DNA from: Bacteriovoracaceae bacterium UBA6153
GTDB taxonomy: Bacteria; Bdellovibrionota; Bacteriovoracia; Bacteriovoracales; Bacteriovoracaceae
Assembly (NCBI GenBank): GCA_002428265.1
Contig: DIUR01000030.1
Coordinates: forward strand, 124,001 to 188,000
DNA length: 64,000 nt
Reading direction: 5' to 3'
Below the pieces are notes generated by a model. It was not told where the DNA came from, did no database searches, and was given only the letters and a program-made list of their open reading frames with translations. Below are positions 8,912 to 17,626 of this stretch, piece after piece. The translations under genes were made by a program, and so were the position numbers. Position 1 is the stretch's first letter. Each line of letters starts with the position of its first letter.

Positions 8912-9616
8912 ATGGAAACGAAGACTGATAATTCATCAAAATTAACACTTGTTGAGAAAATTTCCAGAAGTATTGACCATACTCTATTAAAACCGGAAGC
9001 AACGTACGCTCAAATCCATCAATTGGTTGATGAGGCCCGTGAGCACCGCTTTTTTTCAGTATGTGTGAATCCTTTTTACGTCGCAACTTGCTCTGAGCTG
9101 CTTAAAGGTTCGGGAGTTCAAGTCTGCACAGTGGTTGGCTTTCCTCTAGGGGCAAATTCTACGGCCACCAAGGCCTTTGAAGCGGCCCATGCAATTAAAG
9201 ACGGTGCTGATGAAATTGATATGGTGATCAATATTGGTGCACTAAAATCACAAAAACTTTTATTAGTTGAAGAAGATATCAGGGAAGTAGTCAAAGCTTC
9301 TGAAGGAAAAATTGTAAAAGTTATTATTGAAACATCACTCTTGACTGATGAAGAAAAAGTAATGGCCTGCCAGATCGCTGAGAAGGCGGGAGCAAAATTT
9401 GTAAAAACGTCCACAGGCTTCAACGGCGGCGGTGCTAATGTTCACGACATTGAACTAATGCGCGACAGTGTTTCAACCATAATGGGAATTAAGGCCAGTG
9501 GCGGAATTAAGGACATCGAATCAGCAAAAAAACTAATGGCAGCTGGAGCCACTAGACTTGGAACAAGCGCTGGAGTGGCGATTGTAAAAGGTCTTACCAC
9601 TCAGGAATTTTACTAA
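8912..9616 (+). CDS. deoC: Deoxyribose-phosphate aldolase
   Basis: DeoC cleaves 2-deoxyribose-5-phosphate to glyceraldehyde-3-phosphate and acetaldehyde, the last step in salvaging the sugar of deoxynucleosides. The 234-residue protein carries the class I aldolase set: IDHTLLKPEAT near 21, Asp103 in DEIDMVINIG, Schiff-base Lys165 in FVKTSTGF and Lys194 in GIKASGG. A good AAGGA ribosome site precedes the ATG. No other deo gene is nearby. In a DNA-consuming organism that also encodes a secreted endonuclease (58747), deoxyribose use would make sense. It is divergent from the histidine kinase and convergent with the CpaF-type ATPase gene, whose stop abuts its own. Confidence 0.95.
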   Translation: METKTDNSSKLTLVEKISRSIDHTLLKPEATYAQIHQLVDEAREHRFFSVCVNPFYVATCSELLKGSGVQVCTVVGFPLGANSTATKAFEAAHAIKDGADEIDMVINIGALKSQKLLLVEEDIREVVKASEGKIVKVIIETSLLTDEEKVMACQIAEKAGAKFVKTSTGFNGGGANVHDIELMRDSVSTIMGIKASGGIKDIESAKKLMAAGATRLGTSAGVAIVKGLTTQEFY

Positions 9617-10651
9617 TTACATATTTTCGAAAAAGTTTAAAGGAAGACCACTTTCTTTATGAAGCCTGTCCATACATTTTGGCGCAATACCTTTAAATTC
9701 TAAAAATCCATCTTCTCTAGATGCGATTGTCTGAATCTGCATAACTGGCCCTTCCATCCCGCACACTTCGATAATTTCATTGATTACTCTATTGCCTTCT
9801 TTATCACGCCCTAATTGAATAATAAACTGAATCGCCGAAGTCATCTGTTTTCTAACTACTGTCATCGGAATTTCAAAACCAGCGAGAAGAAAAAGAGTTT
9901 CCATTCTTGAAAGACACTCTCCTGCGCTACTTGAGTGCACACTAGTCATACTTCCATCGTGGCCTGTGTTCATCGCTTGAAGTAAATCAAAGAGCTCTCC
10001 TCCGCGTGATTCACCAATGATGATTCTATCGGGCCTCATACGCAGAGTATTTTTCACCAGGTCTCTAGTGGTGAGACTTGATTTAGATTCCATAATTTTT
10101 GAGCCGGCCTCAAGTCTTACCACGTTGGGCATATTCGTACTTAATTCCAGTGTGTCTTCAATTGTGATGACTCTTTCGTGTTTTGGAATTTCATTTAACA
10201 AAAGATTGAGAAATGTTGTTTTACCAACACCTGTTCCTCCAGAGACCACCACGTTAACTTTTGAAACAACTAATGCTTTTAAAAAATCAATCCAATGAGG
10301 AGTGACTCCAAAAATTGTTGGATTGCTATCAAAACTAGAAATATATTTTAAATATTTTCTAATTGAGATCGCCGGGCTTCCGCTAACAAAAGGTTCGTTG
10401 ATAATGTTGATTCTGGAACCATCGGGAAGGTTCCCATCCATAATAGGATTGTCGCTATCACATTTTTTTTTATTATGATCTGCTACTTCTTTAATGAACG
10501 CTTTTATATCTTCAGCTGGGAGATTCGCGTTGAGCTGAATAAATTGCCCGCCTCTTTCAACAAAAACATTCTTCGGCCCATTAATGAGAATTTCAGTAAT
10601 GCCACTTTTTTTGTTGAGGTCGTTAATCAAATTCCAGAGGCTGTTGCTCAT
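9617..10651 (-). CDS. CpaF/TadA-type secretion ATPase
   Basis: This is a VirB11-like hexameric ATPase of the CpaF branch, which powers Tad pili or type II/IV-like export. The start MSNSLWNL at 10651 gives 344 residues, sits 7 nt after the upstream stop and has a TAGGAT site; a longer frame to 10714 would overlap the neighbour. Walker A GGTGVGKTT is at about 138-146, followed by the Asp box ITIEDTLEL, Walker B LRMRPDRIIIGE and the His box GHDGSMTSVHSSS, so all catalytic motifs are present. Length and order match CpaF cores without the N-terminal FHA extension. No Tad pilin, CpaC secretin or TadB/C gene is nearby, so the machine it drives must be encoded elsewhere. Confidence 0.9.
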   Translation of the reverse strand: MSNSLWNLINDLNKKSGITEILINGPKNVFVERGGQFIQLNANLPAEDIKAFIKEVADHNKKKCDSDNPIMDGNLPDGSRINIINEPFVSGSPAISIRKYLKYISSFDSNPTIFGVTPHWIDFLKALVVSKVNVVVSGGTGVGKTTFLNLLLNEIPKHERVITIEDTLELSTNMPNVVRLEAGSKIMESKSSLTTRDLVKNTLRMRPDRIIIGESRGGELFDLLQAMNTGHDGSMTSVHSSSAGECLSRMETLFLLAGFEIPMTVVRKQMTSAIQFIIQLGRDKEGNRVINEIIEVCGMEGPVMQIQTIASREDGFLEFKGIAPKCMDRLHKESGLPLNFFENM

Positions 10652-10658
10652 AAAAATC

Positions 10659-11354
10659 CTATTGAGTAGAGACATCACTCGTAAATATTTCAGAATCAAA
10701 AATAGAGGCACCATAGGCCAGGGAATTATTCATCATCTGGGTTTGTTCTTCTTCTGAGAGCAGTGAAAAAAGAGCTGGGTACCTGGTTTCATTTTTAAGA
10801 AGATCATAAAGTCTTTCCTGGCCCAGGAAATGCTCGAATTGAATGAGCTGAAGCATCAACCAGTCTATTCTCACCGATTTGGCCTTAGAGAGTTTCATAA
10901 ACTCAATATGCTCATCTTTAATAATCAGGGGTGTGACATCTCTTGATTCACTCTTCATTTTTATTTGGATGAGAGACATCTTCGCGTAGAACGCTAAAAG
11001 AAAGGCACGGTTAAATCCAGGAGGTGTAAAGTGGCGAAGTTTATTTTCAACGGCTACCAGGTCTGTAACCAGGTTTAGATTTGCAGTATCCGGAAATCTG
11101 CCAGTCATTGCATGCTCAAGAAACACGGCCGCCAGTCTGTTTCTTATTCCATTCCATCCAGAGATTGAGAGAATTTTTCCAAGAAACCCATCGGGATCGA
11201 TGTCACGGAATATTTTTTTCACCAGAGCATTGAGCTCTTTATTCTCATTTATATACATTTCCAGGTTGTTGTTAACCTGGGTGCTATTTTGAATATTGCT
11301 CGTTAATAACCGAGTATAGTATTCAGGAAGCGAAACATAGGGAAAATTAATCAT
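10659..11354 (-). CDS. Hypothetical protein next to the CpaF-type ATPase, 231 aa
   Basis: This protein is not recognised. It is soluble, mostly helical, with no signal peptide, rich in Leu, Asn and Glu. Its stop is 7 nt before the CpaF-type ATPase start, so the two are almost surely co-transcribed and this may be an accessory or regulatory partner of that ATPase. It begins MINFPYVSLPEYY at an ATG that follows a short AT-rich gap. Nothing in the sequence indicates catalysis. Confidence 0.7.
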   Translation of the reverse strand: MINFPYVSLPEYYTRLLTSNIQNSTQVNNNLEMYINENKELNALVKKIFRDIDPDGFLGKILSISGWNGIRNRLAAVFLEHAMTGRFPDTANLNLVTDLVAVENKLRHFTPPGFNRAFLLAFYAKMSLIQIKMKSESRDVTPLIIKDEHIEFMKLSKAKSVRIDWLMLQLIQFEHFLGQERLYDLLKNETRYPALFSLLSEEEQTQMMNNSLAYGASIFDSEIFTSDVSTQ

Positions 11355-11437
11355 GTTGCCCTTATTCTACCTTACATTGGAGATCGTTTTAAACTTAGTT
11401 TATACTGAAGTAAGACTAGTCTCAATAACGAAATGGA

Positions 11438-11953
11438 ATGCACATGAAAATCCCAATTTTTGAAGAAGTTCTTCTCAAAGGAACAAGTCTCTCTGACCTA
11501 CAAGCAGTTGTTGAAGACTCCAGGATTGGAAAGGTTCCATGCTACATGAATCTCTCAAATTTCAGTAAAGATGAACTCGATACACTCGTCATAAATTTGG
11601 AGCAGATTATTCTAGAGGCGTCTTTGCATCCCAGGTTTCCTTACCCACTTTTTTTAGTAACGGAAAAATCTGTAAAATCACTTTTTCCCTCTGTAAAAAG
11701 TGTAAAAGAGCTTCCTGAGCACTACTTTAAAAAAGTTAAAAGACCCAATAATAAAGAGCTTCAGCTCTTAAATAAGCTCTCACTAAAAGTGGATAAGATT
11801 AAAAATCTACAGCTCTACAAAATTACTCAAGAGTTAAAAGACACTTCAGATACTCAAAAAAAGCTCTATGTTGAAACCAAAGAGCTGCATTTTCTAGAGC
11901 ATCTCAACTATGTAATGTTTGATAGTAAAAAAACAAAATCTAAGGAACGCTAA
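11438..11953 (+). CDS. Hypothetical protein, 171 aa
   Basis: No family is recognised. The chain has no signal peptide. A region with an alternating strand/helix pattern (about 1-80) is followed by a Lys-rich helical tail (about 85-171) that could be a coiled coil. Two starts are possible, ATG 11438 and ATG 11444 (MKIPIFEE), and neither has a strong ribosome site. The gene is 3 nt upstream of another small helical protein gene, so the two probably form an operon. It is divergent from the ATPase-linked gene at 11354. Confidence 0.65.
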   Translation: MHMKIPIFEEVLLKGTSLSDLQAVVEDSRIGKVPCYMNLSNFSKDELDTLVINLEQIILEASLHPRFPYPLFLVTEKSVKSLFPSVKSVKELPEHYFKKVKRPNNKELQLLNKLSLKVDKIKNLQLYKITQELKDTSDTQKKLYVETKELHFLEHLNYVMFDSKKTKSKER

Positions 11954-11956
11954 TAC

Positions 11957-12337
11957 ATGAGCAAAAAGATCGGAACGACCAATGTCTCTAAAGAAGTCTT
12001 CGACGGCCTGAAAGGATTTGAAGATGTCTTTGAAGATTATGTTAAAAGCGAAGACTATAAAGAAATTGAAAGAAAAGAAAGGGAGAACTCCAAAGTTGGA
12101 GAACAATACGAACTTCAACATTTTCTTGAGCAAGAAAATGCCCGCCTGAGTGCTCTAGAAGTTTTCCTAACAAAAAAAATACCGCTTAAAATGAATTTTT
12201 CTCAAACTGAGAAATTGATTCTCCTGCAAATGGAGCGAAAAGCTGTGCTTAAAGAAAAACTATCAGATGAGTTCATCAAGCTGGATTCGGTTTTTCAAAA
12301 AAACCTGGCCCATATGATGAACTCTCATTTTGCTTAA
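11957..12337 (+). CDS. Small hypothetical helical protein, 126 aa
   Basis: A charged, Glu/Lys-rich soluble protein of unknown function, probably helical throughout and likely partly coiled coil (residues about 25-75). It starts 3 nt after the previous gene, which suggests translational coupling and joint function. Its 3' end overlaps the convergent 12334 gene by 4 nt. There are no cysteines, no signal peptide and no catalytic motif. Confidence 0.65.
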   Translation: MSKKIGTTNVSKEVFDGLKGFEDVFEDYVKSEDYKEIERKERENSKVGEQYELQHFLEQENARLSALEVFLTKKIPLKMNFSQTEKLILLQMERKAVLKEKLSDEFIKLDSVFQKNLAHMMNSHFA

Positions 12338-14076
12338 TGTGTTTTGATCGTAAGAATAATAGGGCCACCAACGTGCTTGTAGTCTTCTTCAGACATCGTA
12401 TCCAAGTCATATCCTTCAAGCTGGCTCTTTAATAAATCCTGCAGATAATTATTGAAATCGAAGACTTGATTTAGGCCATAAGTTTCACTGAATTTTTGAA
12501 TCTTTTTGAAAAGTTCCGGAGTCAGAATGAATTTTCCTTCTGATGGAGAGACTATGCCCTCTGAAAATTTTCTATACTCATCAATGGTAAGTCCAAGCTT
12601 AGCATTTGGTTTTCCACTTCCTTCTTCGTTAAAAGAACTTAAGTAAAAATTTGCAAAATTGCTGAGTAACAAGGCTTCAAAATCGATATCTTCTACTGTG
12701 TAGTTTATATAAAAGCTGTCCATCAGGCGATTGTCTTTCTTTAACTCTTCAAGAGTTTCATGAAACTTCTTTGCAAACGGAAGAAGCTGGATCAATGTCT
12801 TCGTTTTATAAGTCCACATTTGATATTCTTCATACTCAATGATAGTTTTTGGAGAATCGTCTTTTGGTGCATGAAACTTTGTCGGAGCATCAAATGAGTT
12901 ATCCAGGAAATCATTCCAGTAATCACCTAGGAAAGCTTCTTTTTCATCTTCAAAACCATTGACCCCAAGTGCCTTCTTCAAATCTTTTAAGTTGAATTTT
13001 ACCAGTGAGTTTCCGATTTTATAAAGATCGCTGAAACTAAAAAGTGTAAAGATTCCTTCTTCAGGAACAGTCTCAAGATTATCTGTCGCCTTGATGTAAT
13101 TAAAACCTAAAAGCACTAAATTTTTAGTTTGTGCTCCGGTTCTCGTCATAGCAACAGAGCCTTTTTTTAATGAGCCCTGAGACTCAAGTCGAGCGTTGAT
13201 CAAACGGACAAAATTAAACTGTAAAAAGTCTGCTCTCTTCGTATCAGAGACTTTTAAGAGTTCATCGATAACTTTCTTAAAGTGATCTTTAAAAGCAACT
13301 AGTGAAGAATTGTGCAGGTTCTGATTTTTAGAAACCTGATCAATTTCGCCCGTGGCCTTAGTTTTCTTTTTAATAAATAGATTGAGAAAATCTATATTGA
13401 TAAATGGATTTTCTGTTTCAAGAGCATCCATATAATCTACAAAACCGTAGTCGCGCATGCGCTCTTTTCTTAATTGATACTCCTCTTCTTGAATAATTAA
13501 AAAAGAATCTGAGACCATTTTAAAAAGAAATGTATAAGCGTTTTCTACACCTACTTCATAATACAAATGTCTTATCAGGGACCTTGCTTCATCCACATAT
13601 TGAAATGTTTCATCAAACTCAAACAACAACATGTTGTCGTCTGTTAAAAAATAATTATCGTGATCAGGATAGTTTGGATCTTCGGCGTCGAATGTCCAGA
13701 CATTGAATCTGCTTTTTAGAAATAATAAAAATTGCTCACTTTCAACGAAATCTTTTTTTACCGCTTCATCTTCAACCATTGAGTAGGCCTGAATCCAGTA
13801 AGAAAAATGCTCGACATCGATTTCATCTTTTTGCCAAAGATCGATATCCATAAAAACTTCACGCTGCTCTTTAGAGAACTTCGGCAGGTACTCCGCCACT
13901 TTATCCATAGGCAGTTTTCTGAGAGCAAGATACACGGGCTGAACCGGCAAAACCGATAGGTCCGAGCTTCCTTCTACATACTTTTCTATTTGATCGAGGT
14001 GGTTATAAGCATCTGACTCCTTCATTAAAAGAGTTAAGGGGTCGTTTTTATAGGGTTTTTTAGTTGAGTCGCTCAT
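12334..14076 (-). CDS. Large hypothetical cytosolic protein, 580 aa
   Basis: The family is not recognised. The product is acidic, rich in Phe/Tyr/Asp/Glu, has no signal peptide or membrane segment, and looks helical over most of its length. The ATG at 14076 (MSDSTKKPYKNDP) is preferred; a TTG at 14130 would add 18 hydrophobic residues and almost touch the divergent gene at 14137. It overlaps the end of the convergent 11957 gene by 4 nt. It may be a structural or regulatory protein peculiar to this lineage; no catalytic motif is visible. Confidence 0.7.
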   Translation of the reverse strand: MSDSTKKPYKNDPLTLLMKESDAYNHLDQIEKYVEGSSDLSVLPVQPVYLALRKLPMDKVAEYLPKFSKEQREVFMDIDLWQKDEIDVEHFSYWIQAYSMVEDEAVKKDFVESEQFLLFLKSRFNVWTFDAEDPNYPDHDNYFLTDDNMLLFEFDETFQYVDEARSLIRHLYYEVGVENAYTFLFKMVSDSFLIIQEEEYQLRKERMRDYGFVDYMDALETENPFINIDFLNLFIKKKTKATGEIDQVSKNQNLHNSSLVAFKDHFKKVIDELLKVSDTKRADFLQFNFVRLINARLESQGSLKKGSVAMTRTGAQTKNLVLLGFNYIKATDNLETVPEEGIFTLFSFSDLYKIGNSLVKFNLKDLKKALGVNGFEDEKEAFLGDYWNDFLDNSFDAPTKFHAPKDDSPKTIIEYEEYQMWTYKTKTLIQLLPFAKKFHETLEELKKDNRLMDSFYINYTVEDIDFEALLLSNFANFYLSSFNEEGSGKPNAKLGLTIDEYRKFSEGIVSPSEGKFILTPELFKKIQKFSETYGLNQVFDFNNYLQDLLKSQLEGYDLDTMSEEDYKHVGGPIILTIKTH

Positions 14077-14136
14077 AGCTGATTTATAGCATTTGCCCTC
14101 GAGGAATTCAAGGAATAAACCGAAAAGCAAAGAGTT

Positions 14137-16155
14137 ATGATACCCAGATTAATAACAGTCTTTATTCTTTGCTTCTCACTCTTAACTTCGTCTGTAAGTT
14201 ATGCTGCTCCTATTGCTAATGGCTCACTTTCAATTCTGCTTACACAACACAGAGAAATTAAAACTGGTGTTGGTGGAATGGAGATGGTTACTAAACACGG
14301 GAGAGCTCTCGCCGATGCCACTTTTAAATTAATGAGCGATCCAAAAAATAGGGCCTACTTAAATTCTGCTGATGGAATCGAACTTAGAAAACACCAACAG
14401 TTGCTGACAAATTTTTTAAGTGTTCAGGATAAATTTGAAAAATGTATAAAAGATAAGGACTCTAAAAGAAAGCTTGATGAGAGAGTTCTTCAAGCAAGCT
14501 TTCAAAACATGACTACTCTGACAGATTCAGTGCTGCCTTGTATGAATGAAAAATATACCGTTGATAAGAACTTTGAAGAGTTTAATGAAAAAATGACCCA
14601 TACGATGAAGTCAATGGTTAGACCCTATTTTCAGAACCAACTCACTAAACAAGTTATGAGCAACACGGCCAAAGCGCTGCTTGGTTTTAAGCAAAAGTTT
14701 CGCCCTGATTTTATGAAGGATGGCAAACTCGCACCTAAAGAACTAAAAGAATTAGCAGATGAAGTGTGTATCAAAAAAATTCCAAATGCCAGAGGAGGAT
14801 ATCTTACTCAAGACGTCTGCTCTGCTATGGATAAAAGCTTTAGACCAGGACTTGAAAAAGAGATTCGCGCTTTTTCTGAAACCCCGGCGATTGCTCAGAC
14901 AAAAAAAATCACTCCTGAACAGGCGACTGTTAGTTTGAATATGTCGATCATGCTGATGAACAATGCTCTTGCAGCTATTCCAGTAAAGAAAGACAAAGGC
15001 TTCATTTACGACAGCGCTAACTTAAGCGATGAAAAAACAAAAAAAGAATTTGATAACTATGTCTCTCAATACATGAATGAGATTTCTCAGGGAGCTGGTT
15101 CATTATTTTTAACCAAGACGATTAAAGATGAGGCAGGTGGAATCAAAAGGCTTGATAGTGATGACACTACCAAAAACAAACAAAATGTTTATCAATTTAC
15201 CAAACATAAAAATGTAAAAATTGATGATGTTACTAAGGCCATTAATGAAGCTGAAAACAAAATGAAAGCTCAGGCCCGAGACACGCTTTTAGTGGCCGCC
15301 AAATCAGTAAGCTTGAAAGGCCAGATCAAAGCTTCAGAAGATGATATTAAAGACCTGGTAAAAATTAATCCATTTGCTGCCGGACAAATGATTTTAAGAG
15401 AGCCTGAGTACACAGACATACTTTGTGACTCTATCAATAAAGTAAATCAAACAGATGTAAATGATGAAAACATAGATAAGTATTTTGCAATTGGATCTGC
15501 CGTCCTTGGTGGAGCATTGATTTTAACCGGTGTAGGAACAATTGCCGGAGCTTATTTAGTAACAGGATCTCTTACTGCTGGTGTGGCTGCCGGAACATTA
15601 GGTGGAACAATTCTAGGCTACTCTGCTCTTGCTGGAACCGCCTTTGAGGTCGTGAACCTGGGGTATTCAAGTAATAGGGCCTATAACTTCTGGGATGAAT
15701 CAAAAAGACTTGAGGAGGCCTTCCTTACACAAAATAGCGATCGAGGTGCTGTTCTGGAAGCTCAGGTTGCTTTAACTGAGTTCAAAGATGCCAGACTGAG
15801 CGCAGGTATCTCACTTGCCTCAATGGGCCTGAATTTAATTGTTGCCGGAAAACTTTTTAATATTTTAAAAACCGGGACGAATAAAGTTTCGGCAGACGAA
15901 CTGAAGGCCGCAACTAAAATCATTCAGTACTTGAGTGAAACAAAAGTGGCCAAGGCCCTAAAAGATACAGCGGCCATGCTAGGAGCTGCTGGAGTTGAAA
16001 AGATTGATGATTTCTTGCTTCTCTTGGCACGTGCCGGAGAAAAAAATCGAATTAAATTTTTAGAATTACTAAAAGATGGAAAGCTCACGCCTGACAAAAT
16101 CAAGACCATCGTTGAAGACGCTCTTGATGCTGCTAAAAATTGCGCAAAAACTTAG
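14137..16155 (+). CDS. Exported protein of unknown function with a Gly/Ala-rich hydrophobic region, 672 aa
   Basis: A Sec signal peptide (MIPRLITVFILCFSLLTSSVSYA, then APIANG) opens a long helical, Lys-rich protein. Around residues 448-500 is a strongly hydrophobic Gly/Ala/Thr-rich stretch (GSAVLGGALILTGVGTIAG and following) resembling the membrane hairpins of glycine-zipper proteins, so the mature protein may insert in a membrane. The rest is helical, with a few cysteines that could pair in the periplasm. It is divergent from the 580-aa gene and convergent with the small membrane protein at 16158. No family match is claimed. Confidence 0.75.
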   Translation: MIPRLITVFILCFSLLTSSVSYAAPIANGSLSILLTQHREIKTGVGGMEMVTKHGRALADATFKLMSDPKNRAYLNSADGIELRKHQQLLTNFLSVQDKFEKCIKDKDSKRKLDERVLQASFQNMTTLTDSVLPCMNEKYTVDKNFEEFNEKMTHTMKSMVRPYFQNQLTKQVMSNTAKALLGFKQKFRPDFMKDGKLAPKELKELADEVCIKKIPNARGGYLTQDVCSAMDKSFRPGLEKEIRAFSETPAIAQTKKITPEQATVSLNMSIMLMNNALAAIPVKKDKGFIYDSANLSDEKTKKEFDNYVSQYMNEISQGAGSLFLTKTIKDEAGGIKRLDSDDTTKNKQNVYQFTKHKNVKIDDVTKAINEAENKMKAQARDTLLVAAKSVSLKGQIKASEDDIKDLVKINPFAAGQMILREPEYTDILCDSINKVNQTDVNDENIDKYFAIGSAVLGGALILTGVGTIAGAYLVTGSLTAGVAAGTLGGTILGYSALAGTAFEVVNLGYSSNRAYNFWDESKRLEEAFLTQNSDRGAVLEAQVALTEFKDARLSAGISLASMGLNLIVAGKLFNILKTGTNKVSADELKAATKIIQYLSETKVAKALKDTAAMLGAAGVEKIDDFLLLLARAGEKNRIKFLELLKDGKLTPDKIKTIVEDALDAAKNCAKT

Positions 16156-16157
16156 AA

Positions 16158-16403
16158 TTATCTTTTGTTCGGTCTCTTCCACATACTAATAAATAACATG
16201 TAAGTAAGAGCAAAGAAGATCACAACGTGAAGAACTTCAATTTGAAATCCTGTCATCTTGGCAGTTGGGATTCTATTTGGATCCATTAAAGATTTAACTG
16301 GTAAAAAAGAAGTCGGATAAATTTTGATCCCATCAGCATTCACCACTGGCTCTTTTGGAAGCATTTGGTTGTTTTCAATTACGCTAGTTTTGTGATCACT
16401 CAT
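16158..16403 (-). CDS. Small single-pass membrane protein, 81 aa
   Basis: The first 50 residues are polar and the C-terminal part has one clear membrane helix (VLHVVIFFALTYMLFISMW) followed by a basic KRPNKR tail. The basic tail should stay in the cytoplasm, placing the N-terminus in the periplasm. An AAGGAC ribosome site precedes the ATG. It lies just downstream of the CxxCH pair on the same strand, with a 65-nt gap, so it might be a membrane anchor of an electron-transfer complex. That is inference from position only. Confidence 0.65.
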   Translation of the reverse strand: MSDHKTSVIENNQMLPKEPVVNADGIKIYPTSFLPVKSLMDPNRIPTAKMTGFQIEVLHVVIFFALTYMLFISMWKRPNKR

Positions 16404-16468
16404 GGGGCATTGTCCTTTAATGTGTTTTTTTCATATTAATCAGCTGGAGCGAAAACATCAAGAAAAAG

Positions 16469-17617
16469 TTACTTTATAAGCCTTTTTAGCTTTTCAAGTT
16501 CTTGTTTTTCCTCGACAAGAATATCCGTCCCTCCAGAACCACTGTACCCAAACTCGATATTGTCTGCGTATTCGTTATAGCACTTTTTAGCATATTTCGA
16601 TTTAGGATAGAGTTTCACGCAGTCTTTTAGGTAAAGATCACTGAGAGAAAAGAAGTAGGTATTCGATAACCTGCGCTCAGAGATCGAAAGCCAGTATAAA
16701 ATTTCTGGAGCAAGCTTCGTCTTTGGATTGTCGTTTAAATATTTTGAGAGCACACCTGAAGCAATTAAGAGAGTGATATCTTTTTCACCACCTGCCGTTT
16801 TGCTTTTATCAGAATCGAGACCTGATAAGTTCTTTTTAATAAAGCTATCAATTGATTTTACTTTTTTAGAGTTAAAATTTTTCCAGCTCCTTAAATCTTT
16901 TTCCCAACTCACTAAAGTTGTTTTGGCCAGCGGTGGAAGTGATCCTGCCGCACTGAACTTGATGATAATGTCTTGAGCGGCCTTGAAATTAAAATCAATT
17001 TTTGTATGAATTGAAATGATTCTTCTAAGTGACGGATAAAGCTCAGCTTCATTTGTTGTCTTCAAGGCGTTTTCAAGAGCGCTATCAAAATACTTTTCTG
17101 ATTCACTGAATTTTCTCACTAAGAAAAGATAGTTTCCGTAAGCAAAATCAGATTCAAAATTTTCGCGTTTAACTTTTTTAATCGAGTTACCAAAAGTATT
17201 TTCCGAGGCCTGCTCTGAGAGTTGTGAGTGGCATGAAATGCAAAGAGCGGTCAAAGACTTTAATCTTTTATGAGCAAAAGGGTAATTATCCCCTTTGACG
17301 GCGCTTATCGTTCCTGAAATCTGATCATTAATTGTTTCAAGACTTGGGCGAAAGCCTGGTCTTTGAAAATACTCAACGTGACGTGCTGACTTAAAGAAAT
17401 CAGAAATATCCGTTAAATTTTTAAGAAGACTTTGCTTAGAACCAGCATTGCTTTTAAGGCCTTCCATTTTTGACTGATCAGCATAAACATAAGGAATAAC
17501 TTTTACAAAAGAGTCATAAACTCCATCCATAATAACCTTTGCTTCACTTTTTCCAGTTTGAGAAAAACTCATTGGTGATTGCAATAGCAGCATAGAGATC
17601 ATTAAAATCTTTTTCAT
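16469..17617 (-). CDS. Exported TPR-like protein with a CxxCH haem-type motif (copy 1), 382 aa
   Basis: A signal peptide (MKKILMISMLLLQSPMSFS) leads into a helical domain with one CISCH motif at residues 126-130, the site where c-type haem is covalently attached in the periplasm. Helical-repeat, TPR-like segments follow to the end. There is one binding motif, so at most one haem; the axial Met/His partner is not obvious. It is a paralogue of the next gene (9-nt gap): both have signal peptide, CxxCH near 130, similar length and matching phrases such as LAPEILYWLSISERR against LGGRILYWLAILDKR. The two probably arose by tandem duplication. Redox partners are unknown. Confidence 0.8.
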   Translation of the reverse strand: MKKILMISMLLLQSPMSFSQTGKSEAKVIMDGVYDSFVKVIPYVYADQSKMEGLKSNAGSKQSLLKNLTDISDFFKSARHVEYFQRPGFRPSLETINDQISGTISAVKGDNYPFAHKRLKSLTALCISCHSQLSEQASENTFGNSIKKVKRENFESDFAYGNYLFLVRKFSESEKYFDSALENALKTTNEAELYPSLRRIISIHTKIDFNFKAAQDIIIKFSAAGSLPPLAKTTLVSWEKDLRSWKNFNSKKVKSIDSFIKKNLSGLDSDKSKTAGGEKDITLLIASGVLSKYLNDNPKTKLAPEILYWLSISERRLSNTYFFSLSDLYLKDCVKLYPKSKYAKKCYNEYADNIEFGYSGSGGTDILVEEKQELEKLKRLIK

Positions 17618-17626
17618 AGTTTACCT

